NCBI GenBank assembly: GCA_023525715.1
Contig: CM042011.1
Span: 62,172,354 to 62,236,353, forward strand
Source of the DNA: Cichorium intybus
Lineage: Eukaryota > Streptophyta > Magnoliopsida > Asterales > Asteraceae
DNA length: 64,000 nt
Direction: 5' to 3'
The position numbers and the translations under genes were made by a program. Positions 22,043-35,700 of the stretch are shown here, one piece after another. The notes beneath the pieces are model-generated. The model saw only the letters and a program-made list of their open reading frames with translations. It ran no database searches and was not told where the DNA came from. Each line of letters starts with the position of its first letter. Position 1 is the stretch's first letter.

Positions 22043-24732
22043 TGTGACATCCGCCTAAAATGGATTCGGTTCAACCCAACCCAATTGGAAATTTAATAAA
22101 CCCTACTCGAGATTTCTTGACGCTAATAGGATCAAAACCCTTACACTACGATATAAATTGACGTTAATAGCAATATATCATAGTATAACGTTATAACTAT
22201 AATAAAATTAAATTATGATACCATATTAAAATCAAATCAAAGTATGATGCTCTAATTAAATTAAAAGAATCAAACTTGAATGCTATAATTAAACTTCAAA
22301 TCAAAGTAGATTGTTATAATCAAATAATAACCTATTTTTTTATAAAACTCTATTTTTATAAACACTACATTAAATTTTATAAAACTCTTAAGATGCTTGT
22401 ATTAGTGGGGAATTATGAAGACCACCAAAAGTAAAAGGTTATTCACATTGTCTCCCACTCACACCTTCTATCATCTTTCCTTTCATTTTTCTCCCCACAC
22501 ATTATTCTCATCACCACTCAAACCCTCTCTATCCTTTCTCTTCCTCTCAATCTCGAAATTCATCTAAGAAATATCAATTTTCCAGCCAAGAACAAGCTCT
22601 CATACTCAAATCTTCATCCCTATTGAAGCATTCATCAAGGTATGTTGTTAAAAGTTCCAAATTCATACATGAAACAAATTAAATCCACCAAAATATCTAA
22701 AACTCATTTTATGCGTAAACCTGATTTTTCTAACGATCCCATCAATAAAATAAGAAGTTCTGGAAATTTTCAGAAAATAACTTATTTTTATTGAATTACT
22801 ATAATTATTGCACTAAAATAAGGCAATAATTCACATAAAATACTTTTTGCAGTCAATAAATTCTGGGAATATTATGGAACAACCCATATATTGAGTAAAG
22901 TGGATTTATAAAGTTTCATGCATTTATATTACTGTTTGTTGCTTATTTTGTATTTTATTTTGTTGTAGATAAATAAATTGCAAAATATAGTTATGTATGT
23001 TAAAAACTAGATTTTATATTTTTCGCACCTTATTCACATATTAAAGACTCCATGACTAAATTTACACATTTTTGTAAGAACGTTTTCTTATTTGTCCTGA
23101 TTTAATGTTTATTTAATGGTTTAAATTGATAATAAATAGCTACACATGTCCAAAAATTATAACACCTTATACGAATATCATATATAACATGGTAATCATA
23201 AATAAAAAGTCTAATTAATTTTTCTTAATATTTTCCTAATATTTATGATTTTATTGATTAGTTAATAATGAAAAACATAAGAAATACTTCCCTTAGTCCA
23301 AAATATCCAAAATATTTACATTAGGCTCAATATAATGTTAGAAAACTATGGTTAATTTTCCAGAATTTTTTGGGATCATTTATTATTTTTCCCGAATTTT
23401 GTTGTTGTTTAATCATTAAAATACTAAATAAATACTAAAGCAGTTAAGAAAAATATGAACATTTTACAGTAATTACTATTTTATGAAATAATTATTTTCT
23501 GATAATTTCAGAATGTTTCATTACTGTTTAGTATTTAAAACCATTTTCCTAAATATCTAAGCATGTAAAAAAAACATTTTAATGATTATTTCATATAAAT
23601 AATTGTTTATAATATATAAAATCTGTAAATACTTATAATTTGACTAGTTATTATTTTAATAAGAAATTATTAAAATATTTCCTAAAGTGAAAATATAAAT
23701 TAATTAAGCAAAGTAATTAATTCAATTTAAAATTCATTTAACATATAAATACATTAATATTCAAAACAAAATTTGGATAATTGTTAATTCATCTAATAAA
23801 ATAATATGTGTCTAAATTATTTTTATTAATACTATATTCCCATTTATCGATTCCTAAACCAAAACTATTAATTATAATAGGTTCCACGTCGTTTTGACCC
23901 GAGCCGTCTATCGTACAACACGCGCATTCCTTATTGGACTAATGTGAGTAATCTACCCCATATTTTATAATTTTCAATACTTTTGGGGTGTATCATGTGG
24001 TTTTAATATGTTCCAACTTCATTTTATTATTTTTTCACCATTGAGACATTGTTGGGACATTTATATGTGAATCATTATTTGTATAATTATTGTTTGTTTA
24101 CGCTACATGTACTTGTAGTGCATTACCATTATTAGTCTAATCTCCATGACTATGCCCGTATTCTTGAGGTACGTTATGGACAATAATAGCGCTATTGGGT
24201 TGACCACCCCGCCTTGGGACGCTAAGGTGATTGATTGCACGTGGTTGAGTGTGTATGATGATTAGATGCTCCATCCTATATATATACATATATATATGTA
24301 TATATAGGGTGAGGACTTATTGTTGTTTTTATCATTTGTTAATCAATTTTTGATTTATAAACCGTTATCTCAATAATACTTGTTTGTCGACTTCCAAAGA
24401 AAACAAGTTTCAAATTATAAATATTTCAAACTCACAATTTTCTTTAATAAAACTAGATTACTCACCAACTCTCGTAGTTGACCTGTTTTTACCCATGATG
24501 CAGATTTGAAGAATGAAGTTGATGAAAAGTAGGGTGTACCTTAGAAACCCACAATACTATTTAAATTTCATGTAATAAATGTTGTTGTATTTGGATTTGT
24601 ATTTGTATGTTGTGGATTTTGTTTGCATACTTAGTACTTAATTGAATCTAATCATATTATAACATAGTTGTCATGAGACTTTGAACAATATATCACGCCT
24701 TGATCGATTCCGCCAAGGATCGGGGTGTGACA
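22043..24732. mobile_element. Solo LTR, 2690 bp, nested in the 5' LTR
   Basis: The insertion starts TGTGACATCCGCC, ends GGGGTGTGACA and is flanked by an exact 5-bp duplication CTGAT (22038-22042 and 24733-24737). The right LTR of the host element at about 30829 preserves the empty site with a single CTGAT. No primer site, polypurine tract or coding region is visible inside. A solo LTR left by LTR-LTR recombination is the simplest reading. Confidence 0.88.
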
Positions 24733-26834
24733 CTGATGATTAAGTACTTGATTGATTCCTTACAAGATTTTGATGTGGTGAATGGCTTATATTTAAGTGG
24801 TAGCCAATGTCTTTATGGAATTCTAATCCATTGAGATGTTTGAGACTTAATACTTTAAGCCACGAACATCTTGATCATTTGGAGATGATATTTTGAGGTT
24901 TATACTTGTTTTAAGTCACTTATGAGGTGTGGATGGAGTCTACAAGAAAATGATCTAATGGATTAATAGAAGATTGTTGAAGGTGTCATTGACTTCTGTC
25001 CAGTTTATGCGTCTTGTTCTTGGCTAGGTCGCGATCTTTTAGATCCTAGTGTTGCATAGGCTGTGACTTGTAAGGTGCTAGTTCCCGATCATTTCCTTAA
25101 GGGTTTTCATTACATTTGAGGAGGATTAGTGACCTTTTGAAGTATTTTTAAGAAAACTTTGGCTTTGTCCATAAAATAGGTGAATTGGAAGTAACACTTA
25201 TTTATTGTCTTATAGGAAAGGAGTATAGTTGTAGCAATTGAGATAAGATTGAAGAATTGAGTTACTACTTAACTAAGGTGAGTTTACTGGAGTGCATGTC
25301 CTTAAACTATTTTATGGTGTGATTTGTTTTAAAGGATTTTCATGCATTCATTTCTATGTGTTATGTGCTATACTATAAGTATACTTGTGTATTCATGAAA
25401 AATATACTTTTGAATGATGTATTAAAGACGATGAAATGATGATTTTAAAACCATGATTGCATCTTACATGTCTATTGCATCTATGATGTGAGTTTGTAGG
25501 TGTCACTCATGATATCCATACAAGATTTGACTTACATTGTATAGTGTAGTGATTATATTTCTAGTTAATCATCACTTTACACATGTGAGGCTAGATACCC
25601 CATGCATGGTTCTTATGTGGTGGTTTGCAAGCACCTAGCTACGATGGAAGGGTATGATGTTTATGATGTTTCCTTCAAACCACAAAATGTGAGGATAGAC
25701 TTGATGAGATTGACACGGAACACGGGTTAGTTACATTGCTTTAATCATACATATGACTTACCCTTTTATGATGAAATGATATTTTGATGTAAATGTTGAT
25801 TTATGTTGATGATGTTGACCATGTTGACTTTGAGGATAAAATCCCTTAAAATATATCTATTACAAATTTGGTGTTGTAATATTGATTTTAGCTCAAATGT
25901 TGACTATGTTGATTTGGGAGAAATCCCCTTAAAATCATATATATGATGTTTTCGGTGTTGCAAAGTTGTATTTGAATGAAATGTTGACTACGATGATTGT
26001 AGGACAATATTTTCCTTAAACTATATTTATGACGTTTGGTTGTTTCTTTTAAAAATAGTTTTCGAGGGTTTTGACGCAAGTTTGCTGATTGACATTACTT
26101 ACTCTAAATGAGTTGACCCTGAGTATTCTCATTGGCCATTTCCATTGTCTAACCATTTTTACATGTGCTAAGGTTGACGATTAATGATAACTTACATATA
26201 GATTTTGGGATTTTGGAAGGCCACAATATGTGTGGTTGCTAGAACTTATGTTGTGTTACTAGATTTGATACTTCAGCGCTAAGTTTCATTAACTATTTCA
26301 TAATTGATGTTTGGGACCAAAACTTCTACAAATGACGCTTATTAAACATAGATGAGTTAATATGGACCTAAAACGATGTTTAATAAAATACCTTTAGCGA
26401 GGGGTGTCACAATTTGGTATCATAGTATGAATTTAAGTCAACTTGGTACTAGGAGTTGTGCTTAGACTTAAATTATAATGCTCTTTGAGGATGTTTGAAC
26501 CCAAAGGTGGTTGAACTTAGAATTTGGTGGTGAGACTTGTATGTGTTTAAGTTCTTAATCGTTTAATTATTGAATTAGAATTAGCATGTATAATTTCTCA
26601 TGATGATAAAGACTTGAATCCAAGTTTCTACTGTGAAAATGAATTTTATGAAATGGAAGAATGATGATCATCTCACAATCACGTGGGACAAATGTGTGAA
26701 GAGAGCTAGTTGCCAAGAATTGAACCATATGCCTATGATAATCCTCAAATGATGAAAGACAATAAATGATGATGATGAAATACAGATTGTATCAACCATG
26801 TTGGATGAGATTTGAGAGTAGTGTATTATTTAAA

Positions 26835-28648
26835 CTAGGCAAATGCCCGCGCGTTGTGCGGGAAATTTTTATATTAGTTAGAATATAAACAAATGCATGT
26901 TATTCTTATACCAAATTAAAATACATATATATAGAAAAATCTCTTCATTATTTTTAACTATATGATAATACATAAATTTGGTTTAAGATAAGGAAACTTT
27001 AACTATATATTTCCTTGAACTTTAATATTTGGAAATATTTCTATGAGTAAAAAAATATCAAATGATTTATATAATTGTTTTAACTTGAGGGGGACCTTTA
27101 TTTATAGAATAAAAAAAGCTTATTGAGTTGGTTTATCATGACGATGTGAGATCAAAATTTCTTTCATAGTGTGTTATTTTGTGTCATATTGTTATCCCAC
27201 ATCGCTTAAAAACACAATTGAAGATAAATCAAACATCTATAAGTAAAGAGATTAATATAATTTTTATCCCACATAGCTTAAGAAACAAATTTCAAGTAAA
27301 TAAAACATCTATAAGTAGAGATGTTAAAATCATTTCTCTCATATATTTGTTCTTTTGTGTTCTTGATTGTAACCAGATTAGGAATCGGTTGTAACATTCC
27401 ATGAACCTTTGGTTTTAGTTTTAGGATCGTTTTCGTAAAATTTGGACGGGTACTAACCGATGTCCACTTCAATCTATTTTTTTCTAATAAACTAAAATTA
27501 ATGTGGTACATGATAAAAATTCATCTTAAACTATATTGATTAAATGACATCTATTATAATATTTATAGATATAAACATATTTGTTTGAACTTTGAAGGAT
27601 TATTGTTTGAAAGTTCGATGTGCATAAATATTATGAAAACGAAATAAAATGTTTACAACGTTGTCATCACACATCGAACTATGGCTACGACTTAATATGA
27701 ACGTGCAACTCAATTGGTATTTTAATAGTTTTTAACTCTTTTAAATATTCATCTTTTTAGTTTCGATGATTTTGAAATAGGATAATTGTTAAAACTTTGA
27801 GATAAAAATATATATTTTTATGATAAATTGACCACTAATTAATAATAAATTTTAATAGCATGTTTCTAGGTTTTAATGTTTGACTATCTATTTATAATTG
27901 AATTTAAAAAAGTTGTTGTGTAACTTTTTCGAGTTTTGGATGCAAACATGATATCTATTATGATAACAATTTATGTTTAATATATTATACGTTTAGATTA
28001 TATATAAAGTTCAAATTTTTTAGTAATATTCATCTTTATTTTTGAGTTTTAATAAAATTTCTACGTATATACATATTGGTAAACAGACAAATGTTTACAC
28101 GAGTGTCACTTTTTACAAATGACACACTATAAACTTTAAACTTAGTCAAGTTTTTAAAAGTTTTAAGTAAGGAACTAACTACGCATATACATATTGGTGA
28201 ATCGAAAAATGTTTACACCAATGTTACTTTTAAAAACGACATACTATAAACTTCCAACCTAGTCAACTTTTTAAAAGTTTTAACTAATTTTAATTTTTAC
28301 TTTTGAGTTTCAATACTTTTTAGAGTTGAAAATAAATAGTAAAAATCTTTTGTAACTTGCGATAAAATAATGTTTCTATGATAAAATGATCATAAATTAA
28401 TAATAGACTTGAAAGATCAAGTTTGATGGCTAATGAAAAAAAATGAATTGTATTATATAAGAAAAAGAAAAGAGGCCATATATGTATGTGAAGCAATGTG
28501 GGATAAGAAAAAAAATCTCAAATTAATGTGATAAAATATTTAAATTAATAGATTGATTATATTAAGTGAGAATTTGAAAGGTAATGGAGGTTTCAAATGC
28601 ATGTGGTGAGAGGAAAAATGCTTCTTTTATAAGATACGGAGTATAAGA
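26835..28648 (-). mobile_element. Non-autonomous Helitron, 1.81 kb
   Basis: On the minus strand it starts A|TCTTATACTCCGTATC at 28648. It ends with hairpin CCCGCACAACGCGCGGG (26862-26846; 7-bp stem with one wobble, 3-base loop), then CATTTGCCTAG and a host T at 26834. There is no target duplication. No Rep/helicase gene is present. Inside are two tandem duplications (about 27179-27340 and 28061-28290). It lies in the interior of the LARD-like element. Confidence 0.82.
28061..28290. repeat. Tandem duplication of about 117 bp in the Helitron
   Basis: The unit CTACGTATATACATATTGGT at 28061 recurs as CTACGCATATACATATTGGT at 28178. Both are followed by similar ACACTATAAACTT and AGTTTTAA segments. 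Confidence 0.75.
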
Positions 28649-29622
28649 TAAGCTTCAGAGAAACTAGAATCAATATATTCCATAGTGGCAAATGACGAAC
28701 TAGTTGACTAATAGAGGTTATGAGGCATTTGAACTTTAAATTACGATACTAAGGAATGCATACAAAAATTATTAAGGAAATGAAGTTTAGTAGAATCAAT
28801 GGTGTATTAAATAATATTTATCTTGAAGATACATAAATAATTATAAGAGATGGAAGAATATAGACTTAAACAGGTTTAGCAACTTAAGGTATATGTATTA
28901 GTGAACTCAACCTACCCTAACAAAGAACATAAGAACGATGTAAAGTTTAATTTTCCAAAGATGCTATTAAATTTAAGTAACTTTTATGGGCCGTTTTGGG
29001 TGAGTATTTTATACTAAAATATTGAAACCTCATAAAGTAGAGTGACAAAGTAACCATCATGAATTGGTAGTTGATACCCAGAATTGATAATCTTTTTAGT
29101 ATCTTGGTAAAACTTTTGCTAAGTTGTGTTCAATGGTAAACTTGAAATTTTTTGCTTTTGCAAATAAAATACTCAAAAGCATGAGAAATATTTTTCCATA
29201 AAGATGAATTATATTTTTATAATAATTGTTCATTAAAAGCATTAAATTCAAAGTTGAATATTTGATTAAAAACGAAGGATCGAGTTGAAACAGGGAGTTT
29301 TAAAATAAACATATACGTGTTTCAAGAAAGGCGTTTTATGAGAATAAACTTTTTGAATAAACTGATCTTTAATAGAAGTAAAATGAAACCTAAATTATTT
29401 TGGAAGAACCTATACAAAACAAGATTTGATAAGATTAAAAAGTTATAGAATGACAAAATAAAAGACGATGATTTCCATCAAATAGATATTTTCAAATTAG
29501 AGTATGCTATGTTTTAATATGCATTAAAACCCTCAATGATTTGAAGTTTTTCTAAAAAAACAATTACATTTTTTCTTCATTGGTGATTCCGAGGACGAAA
29601 TATTTTTTAAGGGGTGGGTAAT

Positions 29623-31022
29623 TGTAACATCCGTATTTTAGGCCTAGAAATTTTGACAATTTCAAAAAAAAAAAAAAAACAATGATGATAAAAATAATAA
29701 TGATAAAAAATAAATAACTAAATAAAAATAATAAAAAGATAGGGAAAACAACAAATAAAAAGTTTGTTTATTAAAATATACATTTAGAATAACTAATATT
29801 TAAGATGCCTATTTAGAGACTTGGATGTAACATTTTTGACCTAAGGGTTAAAAATGTCATTTTGGCCAAACTTGTGATGGAGGTTGACTAGTTAAGGACC
29901 TAGATGTTGGGAGGAAGTTGAGTTTGGGAAAATTCTAAAGTTAGAATCTTACATTAAAATATTAGTCAATTGGTGTTAAATGTTTGAAGGATTGAACTTT
30001 AGGGACCATTTTGCAACTTCATAAAACCTTAGATATATAAGTTTGGGATTTCATCCCATTTGTTGGACGAGTTTGAGAGTAGAAGGGGAGAGCTCTTGCC
30101 AAATTTCTATTAATTTGAGGAATTTAGAGCTAGATTACAAGTTTCAACCATGCGATTGAAGATCCTTGGTGAAATAAGGTATAATCCTCTATTTTCTAGC
30201 TTGAAAACCTAGCTTGAGTTGGGGGTTTTGTTCAAATCCAAAATTTTATTTTTAGATGAGGTTTTCCTATAATTCTAATGGTTTGCTTGATGTTATTGAG
30301 CTTGATGTGGTCTCCATCCAACTCATGGATGATGAAGATCCATCTCTATTGTTGGAATCTGGTGATATAAAGCCTATACTCAAGAACAAGTGGTACTCTA
30401 GCTTTGATAAGTTGTACATTGTGTTCTTGATGCATGTATGATGGTTAGTTTGTCATTAGAAAGGGAATAAAGTCTTGGTTTATATACCATTATTTGGTAA
30501 TTATCCAACCAATGGATAATCTAGAATCACCCTCAATGAAGAAATAGATGTTACGAACCCTAGAACTTGGATTTGATGAGATTTTATTCATGTCGATGAT
30601 AATTTGATCATTTGATGTGTTTTGGATTATTGATTCATTTCTAATGTTTCCATAATGATTCCAATCAACTTGTTTTAGGAAGCCCTTGAGAAATCACTTG
30701 AACCATGATAGGAATTAAACATTTCATGAGTGTTCCACCATTGGATCAATAATTGGAATTGGGGATTCCATGAGATAATATCATTGGAATGGAAATAAGG
30801 AGTGATAATAACTCTCTTATGGATGACCTGATGATTAAGTACTTAATGGATTGCTTACAAATTTTTCGATGTGGTGAATGACTTATATTTAAGTGGTAGC
30901 CAATGTCTTGATGGAATTCTAATCCATTGAGATGTTTGAGACTTAATACTTTAAGCCATTGCCATCTTGATCATTTAGAGATGATATTTTGAGGTTTAGA
31001 CTTGTTTTAAGTCACTTTTGAG
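29623..31022 (+). repeat. Truncated 3' LTR of the LARD-like element
   Basis: It matches the left LTR from its first base through the segment with GTTTTAAGTCACTT, then similarity ends. It preserves the empty site of the solo LTR. Confidence 0.88.
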
Positions 31023-31854
31023 TCATGTATGTGCTGATTGAATAATATAATGATAAACCGTTTAAGATAAGACCTACACATGACAGGTGGACAATATAAT
31101 CAAATAAGTATAAAAAAGGAAGTGTTTTGTGCATAATAAATTTTATCCATATACAACAATTTATGTTTTAAAGATTTACATAAAAAAAACATACCATTGT
31201 TATTATTGTTGTGTTGAAATAAAAAATTATTGTATATAAATTCACTTCTCGTATGAAAAAGATAAAATGTAATAAAAACGTTTTTATACACCTACTTTGA
31301 TGGGCTGGGCCATAGTGGTGTATAAATTTTTTAACTTAATCGCAATCGTATAACATGTTCAATTGTTCATGGCCTCACATATTTAAACAAAAAAAATCCC
31401 GACTTTCCAGAGACAATCATGACCCCATGATAAAGATCCAAAAGAAGATAAACCCGGGACAAAATGAGCTCGTTGAGTAGCGTTTTTATCTATAATTTTT
31501 GAATTGGGAATTTTATAATAATTATAATATATCAAAAAATAATTATAAAATATATATTATTTTAATAATCATGTAATTTAATCGGAAGTAGTTATTTATA
31601 TTTTGAATAATCGTCAACTAATTCGACATATACATATTTTCAGTTAATTTTTAAATTTTTTTTAACCCTCGTAACAAAAGTAAAGTGACATTTCTAATCA
31701 ATAAAATTATAAATAACACTCTCAACATAGTTTTTAAAATTATATTGACTTAATAATAAAACAAACGTTAATCTAGGAGAAGTTTGCACAATTTCCATGA
31801 GTATCATAAACCTTTTAAAAACCAATTAACGTTTCATATAAACCTATAAATCAT
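31023..31854. other. AT-rich intergenic DNA
   Basis: I see no gene or clear repeat between the truncated LTR and the SINE-like unit. Confidence 0.4.
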
Positions 31855-31859
31855 CTCCA

Positions 31860-32065
31860 GCCTAGCTGGGTGAGGCATTGGGTTATATACCCATGTGGGG
31901 TGAGGTTCCGGGTTCTAACCTGGTTCCAAGCCCCTGTGGGGGATTTTTCCGGGCGAAGCGGTTGTGGGGACGAAACAGAGGCGATTGCGGCCTGCCCGGT
32001 TACCGGATCCGCTCTAACGTTCTGGAGTACTCCAAAAAATTATATTCCGCCGGTTCCAAAAAAAT
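31860..32065 (+). mobile_element. tRNA-derived SINE-like unit
   Basis: An isolated GC-rich block in AT-rich DNA. It has a possible Pol III A box (TAGCTGGGTGAGG, 31863) and, about 45 bases on, a B box (GGTTCTAACC, 31911). A long non-tRNA body and a short A-rich end (CCAAAAAAATCAAAG) follow. No target duplication was recognised. It lies about 700 bp upstream of the ISS1 start. The ORFs through it are not gene-like. Confidence 0.55.
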
Positions 32066-32530
32066 CAAAGCTCAAATGAAAACAAATAACCAAGAAAATT
32101 GGCCACCATCACCCTCCTCCACTCCTAATTAATCATCATCACCATCATCAATCCCAGCTACATTTCTTCAAATCTCGACCACCACCGTCATCATCATCAA
32201 TACATCAGTACATCACAAAGCAAAGAGACAAAGACAAAATTAATTTAATACCCACCACAATTAAATCGATGCGGTACTGTGGGAGATTCCGTTTCAGTGA
32301 CAGTGTGACACTCTGTTCTTAGCAATATGCTTGACTACAATTTTTTTTTTTTTTCTTGATTTCTTTTCTCTTGAAGGAGAGAGAGAAAAAGAGTCTAAAG
32401 AAAGTTAAACTCCTTTTTTGTTAATTACGTCAATCCCTTTGGATATATACCATACAGGCATTCTGCATTCACCACCAATACTTGTAAAAAGCGTTTCGTC
32501 TTTTTGGCATTCTCTGGTCAGCTTTTTTGT

Positions 32531-32540
32531 TATATAAAAA
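32531..32540 (+). promoter_or_regulatory. Probable TATA box of the aminotransferase gene
   Basis: TATATAAAAA lies 231 bases before the ATG, followed by a stretch with CT-rich and GA-rich leader sequence, as in many plant promoters. This is inferred from sequence alone. Confidence 0.5.
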
Positions 32541-32761
32541 CTCTCAAAGCCCAATTTCCATAGCATGACCTCTCATTCCACCCATTAAGGATCTGAATTT
32601 TCACAAGCTTGTTTTATAATCTATATCAAATTGGGGATTCCGATTGAAAAAGTCGCACCCCTTTTATCTTTCTGGGGGGTAGGTGAATCTTTTCTTATTT
32701 ATATAATATACATATAAAGAGAGAGACAGAGAAAGAATTAAGCAGACAGAAGAATTTGGAG

Positions 32762-35700
32762 ATGGGTTCGTATGGAATGTTAGCAAGGAGAGCTGTGTTT
32801 ACTGAAACACCCGTCATGGTTCAGGTCAATTTCACTCTCTTAGCCCTAAATTTTGTTCCTTTCTCGATTTGGGAGTTGCGTGTTTCAATTTATGATCTGG
32901 GTTTGCTTCCTTTCTTGTGTTATGTGTGAAAAATTGTGTGTTATTTTATTTTCTGGGTATATGTGTCATAATTCATTAAGGTTAAAGTGTTGGGATGTTT
33001 GCAGATACAAGAATTGCTTCGAGGTATCAAGGGCGCTATATCTCTAGCACAGGTTTCTTATGTCCCCTTTGTTTCTACTTGCTTCTATAAACATTCAATC
33101 GGTGTTTGATTTCAAGAAACCCCTCTTTTCCATAACTAGAGCTCAAAATCCAAAACTAATTCTCGATCGAAGTTAAACATCAAACATCATGATCAACGCA
33201 TCTTCCAAGTCGATCAAGTTTTGAACAATTGAATAATAATTTTGCAAGAAAGTAGCCTTTTGCGGCACAAAATCCAACATTTGGAGTTGATACTAAAGCT
33301 CATTAACTTAAAATTAGATTCTCGTTTTTGGATTTGCGCAAAACTAACATTTTTGATTATTTTGTGAACAAAAAATAGGGTGTTGTGTACTGGCAACCAC
33401 CCAAACCAGCATTAGAAAAAGTGAAAGAACTTGTATGGGAGCCTTCAATCAGTCGTTATGGTGCAGATGAAGGTCTTCCTGAACTTCGAGAGGCATTGAC
33501 TAAAAAGGTCTTTATAAAAACTTTCTAATCACTTATAAGTTATAAGTTTCACATAAATATATTCTAAAATTTTCATTTATTTGCAGTTGCGTGAAGAAAA
33601 TAACCTATGCAAATCCTCAGTGATGGTCACTGCAGGGGCAAATCAGGTAGTTTTGGCCGACTCTGTTTTGTATAAATAGAAAATATATTCCAATTGTTTC
33701 ATTTATTCCAAAATTTAAAACGTGTTATTTCTTGCAGGCGTTTGTGAATATTGTTCTAGCACTGTGTGATGCTGGGGATTCGGTTGTTATGTTTGCACCA
33801 TACTACTTCAATGCTTACATGTCATTCCAGATGACAGGTGTCACCGACATTCTGGTGGGACCCGGTGATCCAAAGACACTTCATCCGGATGCAGGTTGAA
33901 GTAACTTCATTTATGTTTCATTCATGATTAAAATTCTTAGGCTAATCTTGCGAATCTTGAAACTAGGGCTATGTATAGGGAGGTTTGGTTCGGTTATCGA
34001 CCAAAACCGAACCAGAACCATTATGATCGGTTAATGTATTTTAGTAGCCGTTGGTTATGGTTAATATTGGTTATGGTTAATGCTTTTTATCGGTTAATGG
34101 TTAATATCGGTTAACCAAAACAAACAAAAATGATATAAAAATTGAAAGTTCATTATATAAAAAGTGAAAAATAAGAAAGTACATTGATTTAATAAGTGAA
34201 ATTTAGACACACCTTCATCCGTCTTCCCTCCCAAAGACTCATTTACGTTTTCTAATTTTTACTATTATGTTTCTTTTAAATAACTTAATTAGACTTGGAT
34301 TTTATTATTTATATTCTATAATTTAAAATTTAAAATATAATTACATATAAATATATCGGTTCGGTTATATATTGGTTCGATTATCTTATAAAACCAAAAC
34401 CGAACCGCTTCTTATCGGTTAGCAAAAAATACAAACCGAACCATCGGTTTTTGAAACGGTTCGGTTATTATGGTTCGGTTATATCGATTAATTCGGTTTT
34501 GGTTCGGTTTTTCGGTTTTTGTGCTCACCCCTACTTGAAACAAGTTTGTGTATCATTTGGTTGTATATAAAGTTGTTATCTTTTATCAAAATTAACTTTT
34601 TGTGGATTTGGGTTATTACCTTATTTTTTCTCAAATTTTATAGATTGGTTAGAAAGAACATTGAGGGAAACTAAACCAACACCAAAGCTTGTTACGGTTG
34701 TGAATCCCGGGAATCCTTCCGGAACATACATTCCAGAAGCCCTTCTCAAGGTTCTCTCTCTCTCTCTCTCGTGATGACCATCATGATGGATTTAAAATTT
34801 TTTATTTATTATTTTTTTAATGTTTTGGTAGAGAATATCGGATATTTGCAAAGATGCTGGATGTTGGCTTGTTGTAGATAACACATACGAGTAAGTGATT
34901 ATATTTAAGCAAGAACATTTTTAGATCATATGGTGCAAATTAGGCTTCGTATTTAACTTTATTGCTATTACATTGATTCATCTTATAGTTGGAAAAATGG
35001 ACATTGGATTGACACCTCTTGACAGTTTTCTATCCATTTTTATGCATATTTAATGTGGCTGATTTTATAAAATGGTAACGAACTTTGGTCATCTTCTCAT
35101 TTAAAACTACCCAACTTCTGTTTCCCCATAAAGAAAGAAAGAACTTACTTTTAAATACCCATAAAAAAGACCAAACTTTCAAAATTTCTGTTGAAGGTAA
35201 CGAAGTTTCATTTTTTTTTTTTTTGGTTTAAGTTAACCAACTTCCGGTTTTTTCTGTTTTTGTCGATTATTGAAGGTTGTTTCCTTGTCAATGTAAAATT
35301 TCCTGGTTAGATTATCATTTTCTCAAAACAGAAAAGGTTGAAAGTTTTGTACGTTGAGTATTTGTTTTTTTTAGTTGGTTATCTTCTCATTTAAAACTAC
35401 GGACTACCCAACTTCACTGTACCATTAGTAAAAACCGAATACCAAAAACCGCACCATACAATTAGTAAAAACTGCATTCCAAAAACCGCACTGTATCATA
35501 AGTAAAAACCGCACCACACCATTTGAAAAAACCGCACCGCACCATTAGTAAAAACCGCATACCAAAAACCGCACAGTACCATTAGTAAAAACCGCATACC
35601 AAAAACCGCACCGCACCATTAGTAAAAACCACATACAAAAACCGCACCATTAGTAAAAACTGCATACGAAAAACCACACCGCACCATTAGTAAAAACCGC

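Larger units (their letters stand above)
20827..26411 (+). repeat. 5' LTR of the LARD-like element (about 2.9 kb net)
   Basis: Parts 20827-22042 and 24738-26411 are contiguous in the right LTR copy, giving about 2890 bp once the nested solo LTR is removed. The first base has changed (GGTAACATC instead of TGTAACATC). A small ORF near 21428 recurs in the right LTR (30256) and is shared LTR sequence, not a gene. Confidence 0.85.
20827..31022 (+). mobile_element. Non-coding long-LTR retrotransposon (LARD-like), truncated
   Basis: A left LTR (20827-26411, split by a solo LTR) ends GGGGTGTCACA and is followed by a tRNA-iMet primer site (TGGTATCATAGT, 26415-26426). A right LTR starts TGTAACATCCG at 29623, preceded by a purine tract (AAGGGGTGGG). 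The right LTR breaks off at about 31022 after roughly 1.4 of 2.9 kb, so the element end and target duplication are lost. The interior (26412-29622) has no gag or pol ORF, and 1.8 kb of it is a Helitron. The orientation is plus. Confidence 0.85.

Noticed and set aside
31860..31935. tRNA gene
   Set aside because: A and B boxes are suggestive, but no cloverleaf with an acceptor stem could be formed; the SINE reading fits better.
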